From Brachycybe producta (Eukaryota > Arthropoda > Diplopoda > Playtdesmida > Andrognathidae), in contig JAUPFP010000036.1 of the NCBI GenBank assembly GCA_036925085.1, positions 248,001 through 312,000 of the forward strand: a stretch of 64,000 nucleotides of DNA. Direction: 5' to 3'. The notes under the pieces were generated by a model. It was not told where the DNA came from, searched no databases, and was given only the letters and a program-made list of their open reading frames with translations. Below, piece after piece: positions 61,701 to 64,000 of this stretch (position 1 is its first letter; every line of letters begins with the position of its first letter). A program made the position numbers and the translations under genes.

Positions 61701-64000
61701 TAAGCTTTTTATGTCAGTTTGAAAATAACTCAACTTTTAAGCAGACGATATTGTGTAATTTCTGTCTGTTGAAATTAGTTTATTTCAAAAGATATCAAAC
61801 ATGAAAATACTATTAATTGATTCAGCTGCCATTCTAGTTTCTAAAATAATTTTTTGTTTCTTTTAATTTTTCTCTTCTGAAAGACAAAATAATTGGGAGT
61901 TTGAAAAAGTGTGTAAACGACCCTTGAACTCTGATTATATATTAAACTGTTTTAATTAGAGAAACTTGAAAGTGTGGTAAAAACTAGAAGGGTAGCTCAT
62001 TCTCTTCATGATATGATATTTTTTAAGATAGTTTTTATGTCAAGTTTGAAAATGACACAACTTTAATAAGCTGGTGATATTTTTAATTTTTTTTTTGTAT
62101 GTCAAAATTGTATTTTGTAAGATATTTATATTACTTATTAATTCAGATGTGCCCTTTCTAATTACAATTTCTTATTAAGTTATTAGTGTTAGTTTTTGTG
62201 TTATTTTGAGAAATATTTTAAGGTTTCACGAGTTTGGTGTTTTGCTCGCAACTCTTTCATTTCGATGCGAGAATTGATTACATGAAGAGAATTCGTAATA
62301 TATATATATGTATATGTAATATACGTAATATGTATATATAGACAAAAAGGATGATGATGTATTTATTATTATATTTCTGGTAAAAGACTGTTCGATCTAA
62401 TTCTAGTTTTTAGATCCTGGATGGAGGCCTCATATTTACAGGTATCAGTTCCTGTTTTAGATTAATTTACATAATAGTGAGGTTATGTTATTATATAATT
62501 TACAATTTATTTAGTGTTCTATTTAAATTGCATTCTAGTATTTAAATGAGTGTCTATAGATAAATGTAGGCCTACATGGTTTTTTAGGCCATTTATTTCA
62601 CTGCCGCGTTTTTTCTTTTTTCTACTATTTAAGTGGATCACAAACACACAAATACAACACGCGTCACTCGTATTTCTCGTGCATTTTTTCTTTTAATCTT
62701 CAATTGGTTCCTGAAGGAAATTGTTGAAACAGCCGTTGTTGGTCTGATCAGATGACGACGACGACGACGATGATGATGCACGATTATGATGATGGCATCT
62801 GTTTACCTTATTACCAATAACAGATGTTTTTATTGGAACACTAACTCACCATTCAGTTGATTGTGGTGGTGTTGGTGGTGGCCTTATTAAGATTTTTATT
62901 TTGCTTGTTGTTCGTAAAACCTGTCTCACTTTTTTTTCTCTCTCAATCTCTTTATATATATCTCTCTGTTAAAATACTAATATTATCTAAGTGTGAGTAA
63001 AAAAACACCCCCTTTTTTTGCTTAGATATTTATTTTTCCTTAGATATATTCAACTTTTAATTGATATTGGATTCAATTAAAAGTTGAATATACAAACATT
63101 TTAAAGTTTGATTTACGCGGCTATATATTCTAAAACGTTACTTAAGCTAAAATGAAACTTTCACAAAAAGCTAAATTTAAAAACTCTTAAAGTGTCTTAC
63201 TATAGATAGTTTTGAAATTGCGTCATGAGTTCAACTTTATTTTAAAGAAAAGTTTTGATAATTTTAAAGTAGAATTGCACATGCATGATCAAAAAGATTT
63301 CAAAATGTTGTTTTCAAACTCTTGCTTTCTTTATTTAATATAGTTTTAAAATCTAAACGCCCTTTGAACTGCGGTTTAAAAGAAACTTGAAATTGTTTTA
63401 GAAACTAGAAGACTAAAACAATTACTTAAGGGTAATTTTCATCTATCTTTTTAAAATAAGTTTTTTCATGTTTTAAAATGATCTAACTTTTTAAGAAAAT
63501 ATTTTTTATTATTTTCATTAAAAGGTTTATTTTTATAAAGATGAAAATGTTTATTAAAAGAATTCAGTTACCGTTCTAGTTTCTAACACACTTTCAATTT
63601 CTCTCTAGTGTTTGTTCATGTGAAACGCAGAATAATCACCGTTTGACAACTTAATTAAACAACTTAATTCCTCATTATAATTTTTAACTTGAAAACTTGA
63701 AATCTGAGAATCTCAGAAGAATTTTTTTTTAAAAAAGGGTTGAGACATTTTTATGAGAGGACAAGAGTCCAAATAGTTAATTGAAATTTATTGCATTATG
63801 TTGAGCTATTTTATGTACTGTAATTGAATTTTCTAATTATGTAACCAAAATTATAGGAAGGATTCTTTGGAACTTCAACATAGCCAGAGCCTGACTATCA
63901 ATTCATCTTCTACGATTACATGCAAGTCGTCGACTTGTGTGTCATCTTCGTCAGCGTCCACTGTCGTTCAGAAGAATGTTAAAACCACTCAACGTAGCAA
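28332..64000 (+). CDS. SVIL: Supervillin-like actin/membrane scaffold, N-terminal half (gene span, 3' end beyond window)
   Basis: Supervillins link F-actin and myosin II to the plasma membrane at adhesions, podosomes and muscle costameres. The family has a long disordered N-terminal half followed by gelsolin-like repeats and a villin headpiece. Fourteen coding exons (28386-31809, 41939-42061, 45748-45850, 49252-49770, 49836-49894, 50028-50083, 50154-50373, 52449-52636, 52719-54723, 55981-56140, 58079-58288, 58888-59717, 59785-60211, 63857-64000) join without frame breaks into about 2,820 residues. Identification comes from LSVAAK-x3-LF, LSLAER-x2-LF and RYRTQPVT/RSQTQPVT/RFCTQPVT followed by E-L or E-V, as in vertebrate supervillin. 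No gelsolin repeat is reached. The N-terminal half is much longer than the roughly 1,400 residues of the human protein. Linking the 28.4-kb exon to the rest is by splice phase only. Confidence 0.85.
28386..31809 (+). CDS. SVIL: Supervillin-like gene: 3.4-kb N-terminal coding exon
   Basis: Exon begins at 28332 after the pyrimidine-rich acceptor ending TTCTTAG. The first in-frame ATG is 28386, directly preceded by an in-frame TGA. About 1,141 residues, Ser/Arg/Asn-rich and probably disordered. In order: Gly run near residue 68; basic WKSKDKRR; many SxSPSPR and TPPPRS sites; PPVPPTRKHF near 613; an acidic helix LENALLELEKIYESM near 655; PDTVLDDLAFRNIR near 756; PPFGIPLGPI near 781; DYLHAKVKD near 797; PDVVQDDLAYRNLRKD near 817; LDDLLDCLARGTALRN near 1076. 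Ends DENAGDR plus one base at strong donor GTAAGA (31810). The conserved-looking blocks have no function I can name. It could instead be the 5' end of a separate gene. Confidence 0.85.
32055..32335. repeat. Element A copy
   Basis: AAGTGTTTTTAGTGACTAGG, TTTTCATGTTGATTTATTTT, AAAAAGTGTATTTTGAAAGA and CTACCCTTCTAGTTTCTAAC, then CATAAAACATTTTAA. Confidence 0.7.
33371..33564. mobile_element. Element B copy 1 (GC-rich foldback MITE, divergent)
   Basis: ACAGGCAATTGTGCCCAGCG at the left mirrors GCTGGGCACAATTGCCTGT at the right. CTCCGCCCTTGT, CTAATTGG and TCTGACGTCA lie inside. Flanks AAAGCAAAT and AAAGCTGAT match at 6 of 9 bases. Confidence 0.8.
34398..34581 (+). CDS. SVIL: Candidate alternative first coding exon of the supervillin-like gene
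   Basis: ATG 34398 lies 9 bp after an in-frame TAA, so this ATG opens the frame. Encodes MRRELLINNNKNVNN, a Gly run, KKKNLSNVVSPLLLRR, a run of seven Pro and EHHQPQNNVSSSSG, ending phase 1 at donor GTAAGA (34582). That phase fits the acceptor at 41938, giving SSSSG-KNRVLAQ. Composition is clearly not intronic. It would produce an isoform lacking the 1,141-residue N-terminal block. It could instead be a skipped internal exon entered at GAAG just before the ATG. Confidence 0.6.
34615..34676. repeat. Element A left-arm fragment
   Basis: TTCTGTCTTTCAGGTGCAAA then GAAACTTGAAACTAGAAGGG and TAG, abruptly ended by element B at 34677. The rest of the copy is not found downstream. Confidence 0.65.
34677..34882. 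mobile_element. Element B copy 2
   Basis: ACAGGCAGTTAGAAATCGG to CCCGATTTCTAACTGCTTGT. The arms carry TTCAGTTGGC, CGCCCTTGTTATGACGACC, AACTTCTAATTGG and the mirrored words. No clean flanking duplication; the element sits on the broken end of an A fragment. Confidence 0.85.
34910..35230 (+). repeat. Diverged local tandem duplication
   Basis: GACAATGCAACTTCGAAAAT (34930) and GACAATGCAACTGCAAAAAT (about 35112), then CAAGACAAGAGTGTCTTCAT (about 35020) and CAAGACAAGAATGTCTTCAT (about 35180), each followed by TTCCTGTG. Period about 160-180 bp. Confidence 0.65.
35765..35980. repeat. Foldback element family C copy
   Basis: TTAGCCTCTAGTCAGTC at the left, AACTGGTTAAAGGCTAGAGT in the middle, TCTAGCCTCTAATCAGG at the right. 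The order differs from other copies, perhaps two overlapping insertions. Confidence 0.5.
36010..36180. repeat. Foldback element family F copy, right end lost at a C tract
   Basis: TAAGGTCCGAATTCAAGAAT, ACACTTGAATTT, GAACCCTCAG and CTGCTCTGAGAGTTCAAGTG, followed by a run of C (36180-36190) instead of the expected right terminus. Confidence 0.5.
36200..36405. mobile_element. Element B copy 3
   Basis: ACAGGTAGTTAGAAATAGG to TCTAACTGCCTGT, nearly perfect palindrome of about 206 bp. Centre contains TCTGACGTCACATGCTCCGC. Flanks do not give a clear duplication. Confidence 0.85.
36785..36905. repeat. Foldback element family F copy, partial
   Basis: TTTGAACTTTTTCAAGTTAA, ACAGGATTCC, then TGTTTGAACCCCCTGTTCAG and AGGGTTTAAG. 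Outer AGGCC ends missing. Confidence 0.4.
36920..37275. repeat. Foldback element family C copy split by element B
   Basis: GAGCCTGATTAGAGGTTAC lies left of the insert and CCTGGTTAGAGGTTAG lies right of it. Element B 36993-37201 is inserted with a duplicated AAGTCATAC. A matching right-arm fragment, TAGCCTCTGACCAGC, lies at 37571-37585. Confidence 0.55.
36993..37201. mobile_element. Element B copy 4 with 9-bp target duplication
   Basis: ACAGGCATTTAGAAATCGGG to CCCGATTTCTTCATGCCTGT, flanked exactly by AAGTCATAC (36984-36992 and 37202-37210). The perfect 9-bp direct repeat defines the element ends for the family. No coding capacity. Confidence 0.92.
38165..38371. mobile_element. Element B copy 5 with 9-bp target duplication
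   Basis: ACAGGTAGTTAGAAATCGGG to TTTCTAACTGCCTGT, flanked by GTTGGTGGA (38156-38164) and GTTGGTGAA (38372-38380), 8 of 9 identical. Confirms the boundaries seen in copy 4. Confidence 0.9.
39871..40167. mobile_element. hAT-type non-autonomous element, 297 bp
   Basis: Begins CAGTGGTAGCCAAACG and ends GGAGAGACCACTG. Short inverted ends CAGTGGT match at 7 bases. Flanked by a perfect 8-bp duplication GTATACAG (39863-39870, 40168-40175). GC-rich interior with GCGCGCGCC. CAGTGGT-type ends and an 8-bp duplication are typical of hAT/Charlie-like elements. No transposase frame. Confidence 0.88.
41939..42061 (+). CDS. SVIL: Supervillin-like gene: common exon joined by alternative 5' exons
   Basis: Acceptor ATTTGTAG. 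Reads KNRVLAQVNSESPVVSPKW then SFRYNSSSACPSSNASK and VRDK, ending phase 1 at donor GTGAGC. 123 nt, phase 1 to phase 1, so it can be skipped without frameshift. Three upstream phase-1 donors (6390, 31809, 34581) could join it. Confidence 0.88.
42155..42355. repeat. Element A copy, centre deleted
   Basis: ATTAAGGTTGGTTTAAGTG, TTTTAGAAACTAGAAGGG, GCTTATTTTGAAAGATAAC, GCTCTTCTAG. Runs into the next copy. Confidence 0.75.
42360..42652. repeat. Element A copy
   Basis: AGTGTTTTAGAAACTGGAAC, TTTCAAAATAAGC, AACTTTAAGCAGACGATATT, ACCCTTCTAGTTTCTAAAAC, CGCCGTTTACACTTTAAAAC and the end CACTTTAA, whose TTAA is shared with the start of element J. Confidence 0.85.
42649..43206. mobile_element. Element J: TTAA-flanked inverted-repeat element with element A inside
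   Basis: Starts TTAAGGTGGCTGAATAG then ATATTTATC; ends GATATCT-like ATATCTATTCAGCCATCTTAA. The inverted match continues inward (GGCTATTATGTTCCATA versus TATGGAGCATAGCATTGGCC) for roughly 80 bp. TTAA at both ends (42649-42652, 43203-43206) and the GGTGGC start resemble element A. The interior holds an A copy. One copy only, so full boundaries are inferred. Confidence 0.7.
42815..43085. repeat. Element A copy nested in element J
   Basis: CAAAGTGTTTTAGAAACTAG, ACGATGATATCTTTTTCAAA, ATAAACGTTTTATGACAAG and AGCATTCTAGTTTTGAAAAC. Divergent. Confidence 0.7.
43718..43745. repeat. 28-bp C homopolymer
   Basis: Uninterrupted C run in an AT-rich intron. Its length is likely unstable and sequencing-sensitive. 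Two shorter G runs lie at 43432-43444 and 46532-46540. Confidence 0.9.
43985..44400 (+). repeat. Diverged ~221-bp tandem duplication
   Basis: AGAAGCTGTTTTTTTTG / AGTAGCTGTTTTTTTTG, ACCATCAGAAGAAG in both, and GACTTTTCAGGGTAAATCAA (44114) / GACTTTTCAGGATAAATCAA (44335). Also AATTTAACAA near each end. Two direct copies in one intron. Confidence 0.75.
44728..45081. repeat. Element A copy with both termini
   Basis: AATTAAAATGGTGTATG, AACTCTGATTATTGTC, AAGAAGCTAGAAAG, the centre TATCGTCTGCTTCAAG, CTACCCTTCTAGTTTGTAAA and the end CCCACCTTAA. The terminal TTAA is shared with element K. Confidence 0.8.
45078..45190. mobile_element. Element K: 113-bp TTAA-flanked palindrome
   Basis: TTAAAGGTGATTGCTAAGTC then AAAGCTAGTGCT; the right half reads AGCAATAGCTATGACTTAGC then AATCCCCTTAA. 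Arms of about 32 bp match with few mismatches. TTAA at 45078-45081 and 45187-45190. It sits exactly at the TTAA that ends an A copy. Confidence 0.75.
45355..45655. repeat. Element A copy ending near the next exon
   Basis: AACTCTGATCATTCTGTACT, TTAAAAACTAGAACGG, ATCTTTCAAAATAAACTTTT, TATCGTCAGCTTAAAA and TTAAGTGATTGAGCTTACCC. The right arm fades into a T-rich tract about 90 bp before the acceptor at 45747. Confidence 0.75.
45748..45850 (+). CDS. SVIL: Supervillin-like gene: 103-nt exon
   Basis: Acceptor TTTAATTTTAG after a long T-rich tract. Reads QMFSSRTQTNVSTTTSGSN then VSSVPIGRFSQDRI and ends two bases into a Leu codon at donor GTGAGT. Ser/Thr-rich linker with no domain. Confidence 0.87.
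45877..46095. mobile_element. Foldback element family E, copy 2
   Basis: CCTCATTCTAAGAAGG mirrors CTTCTTAGGATGAGG; CTGACGTCAT mirrors ATGACGTCAT; GATAACAAAAGAATTCAAG mirrors the TTGTTATCC region. About 218 bp, beginning 27 bp after an exon donor. Confidence 0.7.
46264..46324. repeat. Near-perfect 25-bp-stem hairpin
   Basis: AAATCTACATGTAAATCAAT plus CAATT (46264-46288) pairs with the inverted sequence 46300-46324 at 24 of 25 bases around an 11-bp loop. Confidence 0.85.
48183..48550. repeat. Element A copy with both termini
   Basis: GATTTAAGATGGTTTAGG, GTTTTAGAAACTAGAAGGG, TAGCTCAATCACTTCAG, CTTTCTAGTTTCTAAAACG, TTTGAGAGGCGCCATTTACG and ACTTAA. Confidence 0.85.
48823..48849. repeat. (GA)n microsatellite
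   Basis: About 13 uninterrupted AG dinucleotides. Confidence 0.9.
49252..49770 (+). CDS. SVIL: Supervillin-like gene: 519-nt exon
   Basis: Acceptor TCGTTTTAG. Reads PVVGTKNSAFDSTVKKVSG, NLPERLPTRKMPSNG, an amphipathic DRIAKYKEERRKQLASKFG segment, a Gly run, then two related blocks PKGVTTPVEDHLEQF and SDGITTPVEGGFRTNR. YKEERRKQLA-like segments recur in actin-binding scaffold N-termini. The donor AG|GTTTCT is weak, but the next exon continues in frame (R-LRALANG). Confidence 0.87.
49836..49894 (+). CDS. SVIL: Supervillin-like gene: 59-nt microexon-like exon
   Basis: Acceptor GTGTTTCAG. Reads LRALANGTINSCPSSPTSA, donor GTAATA. Phase 2 in and phase 1 out. Confidence 0.82.
49905..49975. repeat. 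Element A terminal fragment in a 133-bp intron
   Basis: TTTTAAAGTGGTTTTAAAGT then GTAAACGCCTCTCGAAC. It occupies much of the short intron between 49894 and 50028, so the intron persisted or grew by an insertion later deleted down. Confidence 0.8.
50028..50083 (+). CDS. SVIL: Supervillin-like gene: 56-nt exon
   Basis: Acceptor GTTTATTTCAG. Reads EVSRQGSFRNRIQIVGSDQ, donor GTGATT. RQGS and FRNR give a basophilic-kinase-type site. Confidence 0.82.
50154..50373 (+). CDS. SVIL: Supervillin-like gene: 220-nt exon
   Basis: Acceptor TTTTTTTAG. Reads SCLTPASSSSETPIGRIVP, DSLLHITTESESGETMS, DSTRQRIKDKSSKRKSN and LNRMGTVESTPPPSVTESGL. Donor GTAAAT. The basic cluster KDKSSKRKS could act in nuclear import or acidic-lipid binding; supervillins contain nuclear targeting signals in this half. 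Confidence 0.87.
50374..52448. other. Supervillin intron without recognised elements
   Basis: 2 kb, mixed composition, largely free of the foldback elements that fill other introns. CAGGGGCGGACTG near 51156 resembles a hAT end but has no partner. Nothing coding seen. Confidence 0.5.
52449..52636 (+). CDS. SVIL: Supervillin-like gene: 188-nt exon
   Basis: Acceptor GATTTGCAG. Reads VIVSDDETRRRHRRSRHLG, HETGRSPSQETTVHSDSLK, SIEIVRTAQNRLVSSQSP and ISISETK. RRRHRRSRH is a strong bipartite-like basic cluster. Donor GTGTGA. Confidence 0.87.
52719..54723 (+). CDS. SVIL: Supervillin-like gene: 2-kb exon with SILK-repeat array
   Basis: Acceptor GGTTTGTAG; donor GTGAGT, phase 1. Encodes 668 residues. 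The first half is Ser/Asp/Arg-rich (SLRKSGRTTLKRPEIPK; LSETLKELTRLVKDTT with heptad-like Leu; VVVSYYGGNDYCPKDC). From 53748 to about 54330 ten motifs follow one another: FSILKKKS, RSILKF, HSILKRGS, SSILKK, SSILRRRS, HSILRRKS, HSILKKQT, RPILKKKF, KPILKKKS, KPILKSRRRS, spaced 16-27 residues with acidic S/T-E-E/D linkers. The C-terminal part is rich in Pro (LPPPPLPPPLNPP), then LPNSPVSWKLSTIS. S-I-L-K is the SILK PP1-docking motif, and R/K-x-x-S after it suits PKA/PKC-type kinases. Confidence 0.92.
54800..55038. repeat. Element A copy, right half lost
   Basis: TTTAAGATGGTTTTATTTAT, GAACTCTGATTATTC, ATTTTAGAAACTAGAATGG, TTTCAGTTTGAAAATGA. It runs into the next copy. Confidence 0.75.
55050..55312. 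repeat. Element A copy
   Basis: AAGAAACTAGAAGGGTAACT, GCATTTTCATGG, AAACAGACGATATTTTT, AGTTTATTTTGAAAGATAAT, TTGTTCTAGTTTC and AAAACATCTTG. Confidence 0.8.
55315..55980. other. T-rich intron remainder
   Basis: Low-complexity T-rich DNA up to acceptor AAAATTTAG. Open frames here give hydrophobic Phe/Leu strings that reflect the T content, not a membrane protein. Confidence 0.5.
55981..56140 (+). CDS. SVIL: Supervillin-like gene: 160-nt exon
   Basis: Reads DGLDADSGCSLGSIGRDHP, VSPDSLNSAKIKDNVAITR and NLGSVFTDVFADVDT, with donor GTGAGC. The VFTDVFADVDTR tail is a possible short amphipathic helix. Phase 1 in and phase 2 out. Confidence 0.87.
56141..58078. other. Supervillin intron
   Basis: Contains foldback family D (56500-56731). 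The rest is AT-rich, with a G-rich patch at 57527-57550. TGGGGAAACTAGAATAAT near 56310 may be an A remnant. Ends TTGTTCAG. Confidence 0.5.
56500..56731. mobile_element. Foldback element family D, best-bounded copy
   Basis: GGAGCCTTATTACAGAA mirrors TTCTGTAATGAGGCTTCA. Inside: CTTATGACAGTAAATTTTC, AAGCAAATTACAAAATATT, ATATTGTCATATGACTG. About 230 bp. Confidence 0.65.
58079..58288 (+). CDS. SVIL: Supervillin-like gene: exon with first TQPVT module
   Basis: Acceptor TTATTGTTCAG. Reads SETNVVDSSKAGVAFKNTV, SRVVDDLALLNATDGKRLL, SLRRRERDPT and RYRTQPVTFGELHGTD. RYxTQPVTxGE matches vertebrate supervillin closely. VVDDLALLN resembles the DDLA[FY]RN motifs of the 28.4-kb exon. Donor GTAGGT, phase 2. 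Confidence 0.92.
58345..58735. repeat. Element A copy with both termini
   Basis: GTTAAAGTGGTTTTAAAAAC, CCGCCTCTCGAAATC, TTTCAAAATAAGC, AACTTTAAGCAGGCAATAT, then CTACCTTTCTAGTTTCTG and GTAAAACATGTTAAGG. An internal AGAAACTAGAAGGG near 58549 shows a rearranged arm. Confidence 0.8.
58888..59717 (+). CDS. SVIL: Supervillin-like gene: exon with two LSxA-LF/TQPVT modules
   Basis: Acceptor TTTTGTTATAG. Opens FDKVQSFRHLESPKDLVSK. Module 1: LSVAAKASLFMQKQ (about 59076) and RSQTQPVTMEEL (59181). Module 2: LSLAERVRLFNQKM (about 59356), RLPTRK, and RFCTQPVTTFEV (about 59484), followed by ISPLAASLM. These modules in this order are the clearest supervillin signature in the window; in the known protein this region lies between the myosin/actin-binding N-terminus and the gelsolin repeats. 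Donor GTAAAT, phase 1. Confidence 0.95.
59785..60211 (+). CDS. SVIL: Supervillin-like gene: exon with GILKKR and acidic Ser tract
   Basis: Acceptor TCTTTGACAG. Reads GILKKREQLLQSLTKDFTE, then a Ser/Thr-rich linker, SSSSSSDDEDETEG (casein-kinase-2-type acidic tract), an Ala/Val stretch, and KNEAVMRRRNATLRKIEER. GILKK fits [G/S]IL[K/R], an eleventh SILK-like motif. Donor GTAATT, phase 2. Confidence 0.9.
60285..60690. repeat. Element A copy with right terminus
   Basis: Includes the 90-bp repeat (60348-60440), then TTTTCAAAATGAAC, TAGGTCATTTTCAAACTCGC, AAGTTTATTTTAAAAGATAC, CTACCCTTCTAGATTCTAAA, GAGTTCGAGAGGCGTTTACA and AAACCAGCCGTAA. Confidence 0.8.
60348..60440. repeat. ~90-bp dispersed repeat, copy 2
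   Basis: AACAATTACTCTGAAAGCAG, CATAAGAAATGC, AAAATAACC. Pairs with 10774-10866. Confidence 0.5.
61585..61925. repeat. Element A copy
   Basis: TTCAAGGTGGTTTCAAAGTG, TAAACGCCTC, TTTCAAAATAAGC, TTTTAAGCAGACGATATT, GCTGCCATTCTAGTTTCTAA and AAAGACAAAATAATTGG. Confidence 0.8.
61930..62165. repeat. Element A copy, degenerate right arm
   Basis: GAACTCTGATTATATATTAA, GTAAAAACTAGAAGGGTAGC, TCAAGTTTGAAAATGACACA. Head-to-tail with the previous copy. Confidence 0.7.
63335..63655. repeat. Element A copy about 200 bp before the last exon
   Basis: TTAATATAGTTTTAAAATCT, GTTTTAGAAACTAGAAGACT, AAACAATTACTTAAGGG, TACCGTTCTAGTTTCTAACA and CGCAGAATAATCA. Confidence 0.8.
63857..64000 (+). CDS. SVIL: Supervillin-like gene: exon cut by window end
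   Basis: Acceptor AATTATAG. Reads KDSLELQHSQSLTINSSST, ITCKSSTCVSSSSASTVVQ, KNVKTTQRS, still open at base 64000. Joins 60211 in phase 2 (R-KDSLELQ). Ser/Thr-rich linker; the gelsolin-like repeats lie further downstream. Confidence 0.85.

Larger units (their letters stand above)
60212..63856. other. Supervillin intron
   Basis: Four A copies. (GAC)n-(GAT)n occurs at 62753-62777 and 60930-60943. ATATGTATATGTAAT repeats lie near 62300. A 17-bp inverted repeat ATTCAACTTTTAATTGA / TCAATTAAAAGTTGAAT lies at about 63048-63090. No exon seen until acceptor ATTATAG at 63856. Confidence 0.55.

Overview
This window is nuclear DNA from an animal, most likely an invertebrate. It is strongly AT-rich. Its coding exons are split by GT-AG introns, and introns and flanks are packed with short inverted-repeat transposons. 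I see no bacterial, viral or organellar genes. The species cannot be fixed from the sequence alone. Two protein-coding loci are supported, both on the + strand.

Left edge (348-2151): the last seven coding exons of a PFTAIRE-type cyclin-dependent kinase (CDK14/CDK15; Eip63E in flies). They run from the HRDLKPQN catalytic loop to the stop codon, and all splice phases agree. The N-terminal lobe lies upstream of the window.

Middle (2152-28331): about 26 kb of non-coding DNA holding inverted-repeat elements, an octamer-containing minisatellite and microsatellites. It also holds one possible small first exon (6339-6390).

Right part (28332-64000): the N-terminal half of a supervillin (SVIL) gene. 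I traced a 3.4-kb exon (28386-31809) and 13 further coding exons, all phase-consistent, the last cut by the window end. Together they encode about 2,820 residues of mostly disordered, Ser/Arg/Glu-rich protein. The gelsolin-like repeats and villin headpiece must lie downstream. Identification rests on LSVAAK..LF, LSLAER..LF and three TQPVT-E[LV] modules typical of supervillin. The most striking feature is a run of ten [S/P]IL[K/R]-basic-Ser repeats (53748-54330), with an eleventh ILKK in a later exon. S-I-L-K is the PP1-docking SILK motif, so this may be a multivalent phosphatase or phospho-switch platform. Up to three phase-1 5' exons (6.3, 28.4 and 34.4 kb) could each feed the common exon at 41939, which suggests alternative promoters.

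Repeats: one palindromic family (element A) has about 30 copies. It flanks TTAA, begins GGTGG, and is folded along nearly its whole length. It inserts next to, inside or around other TTAA elements (J, K). A second GC-rich foldback (element B, 5 copies) has 9-bp target duplications and carries GC-box, CRE-like and CCAAT-like motifs. Families C-F and I, plus hAT-like elements with 8-bp duplications (one nested inside an A copy), make up the rest. The most unusual signals are the SILK array and the TTAA foldback system; both need searches I could not run.
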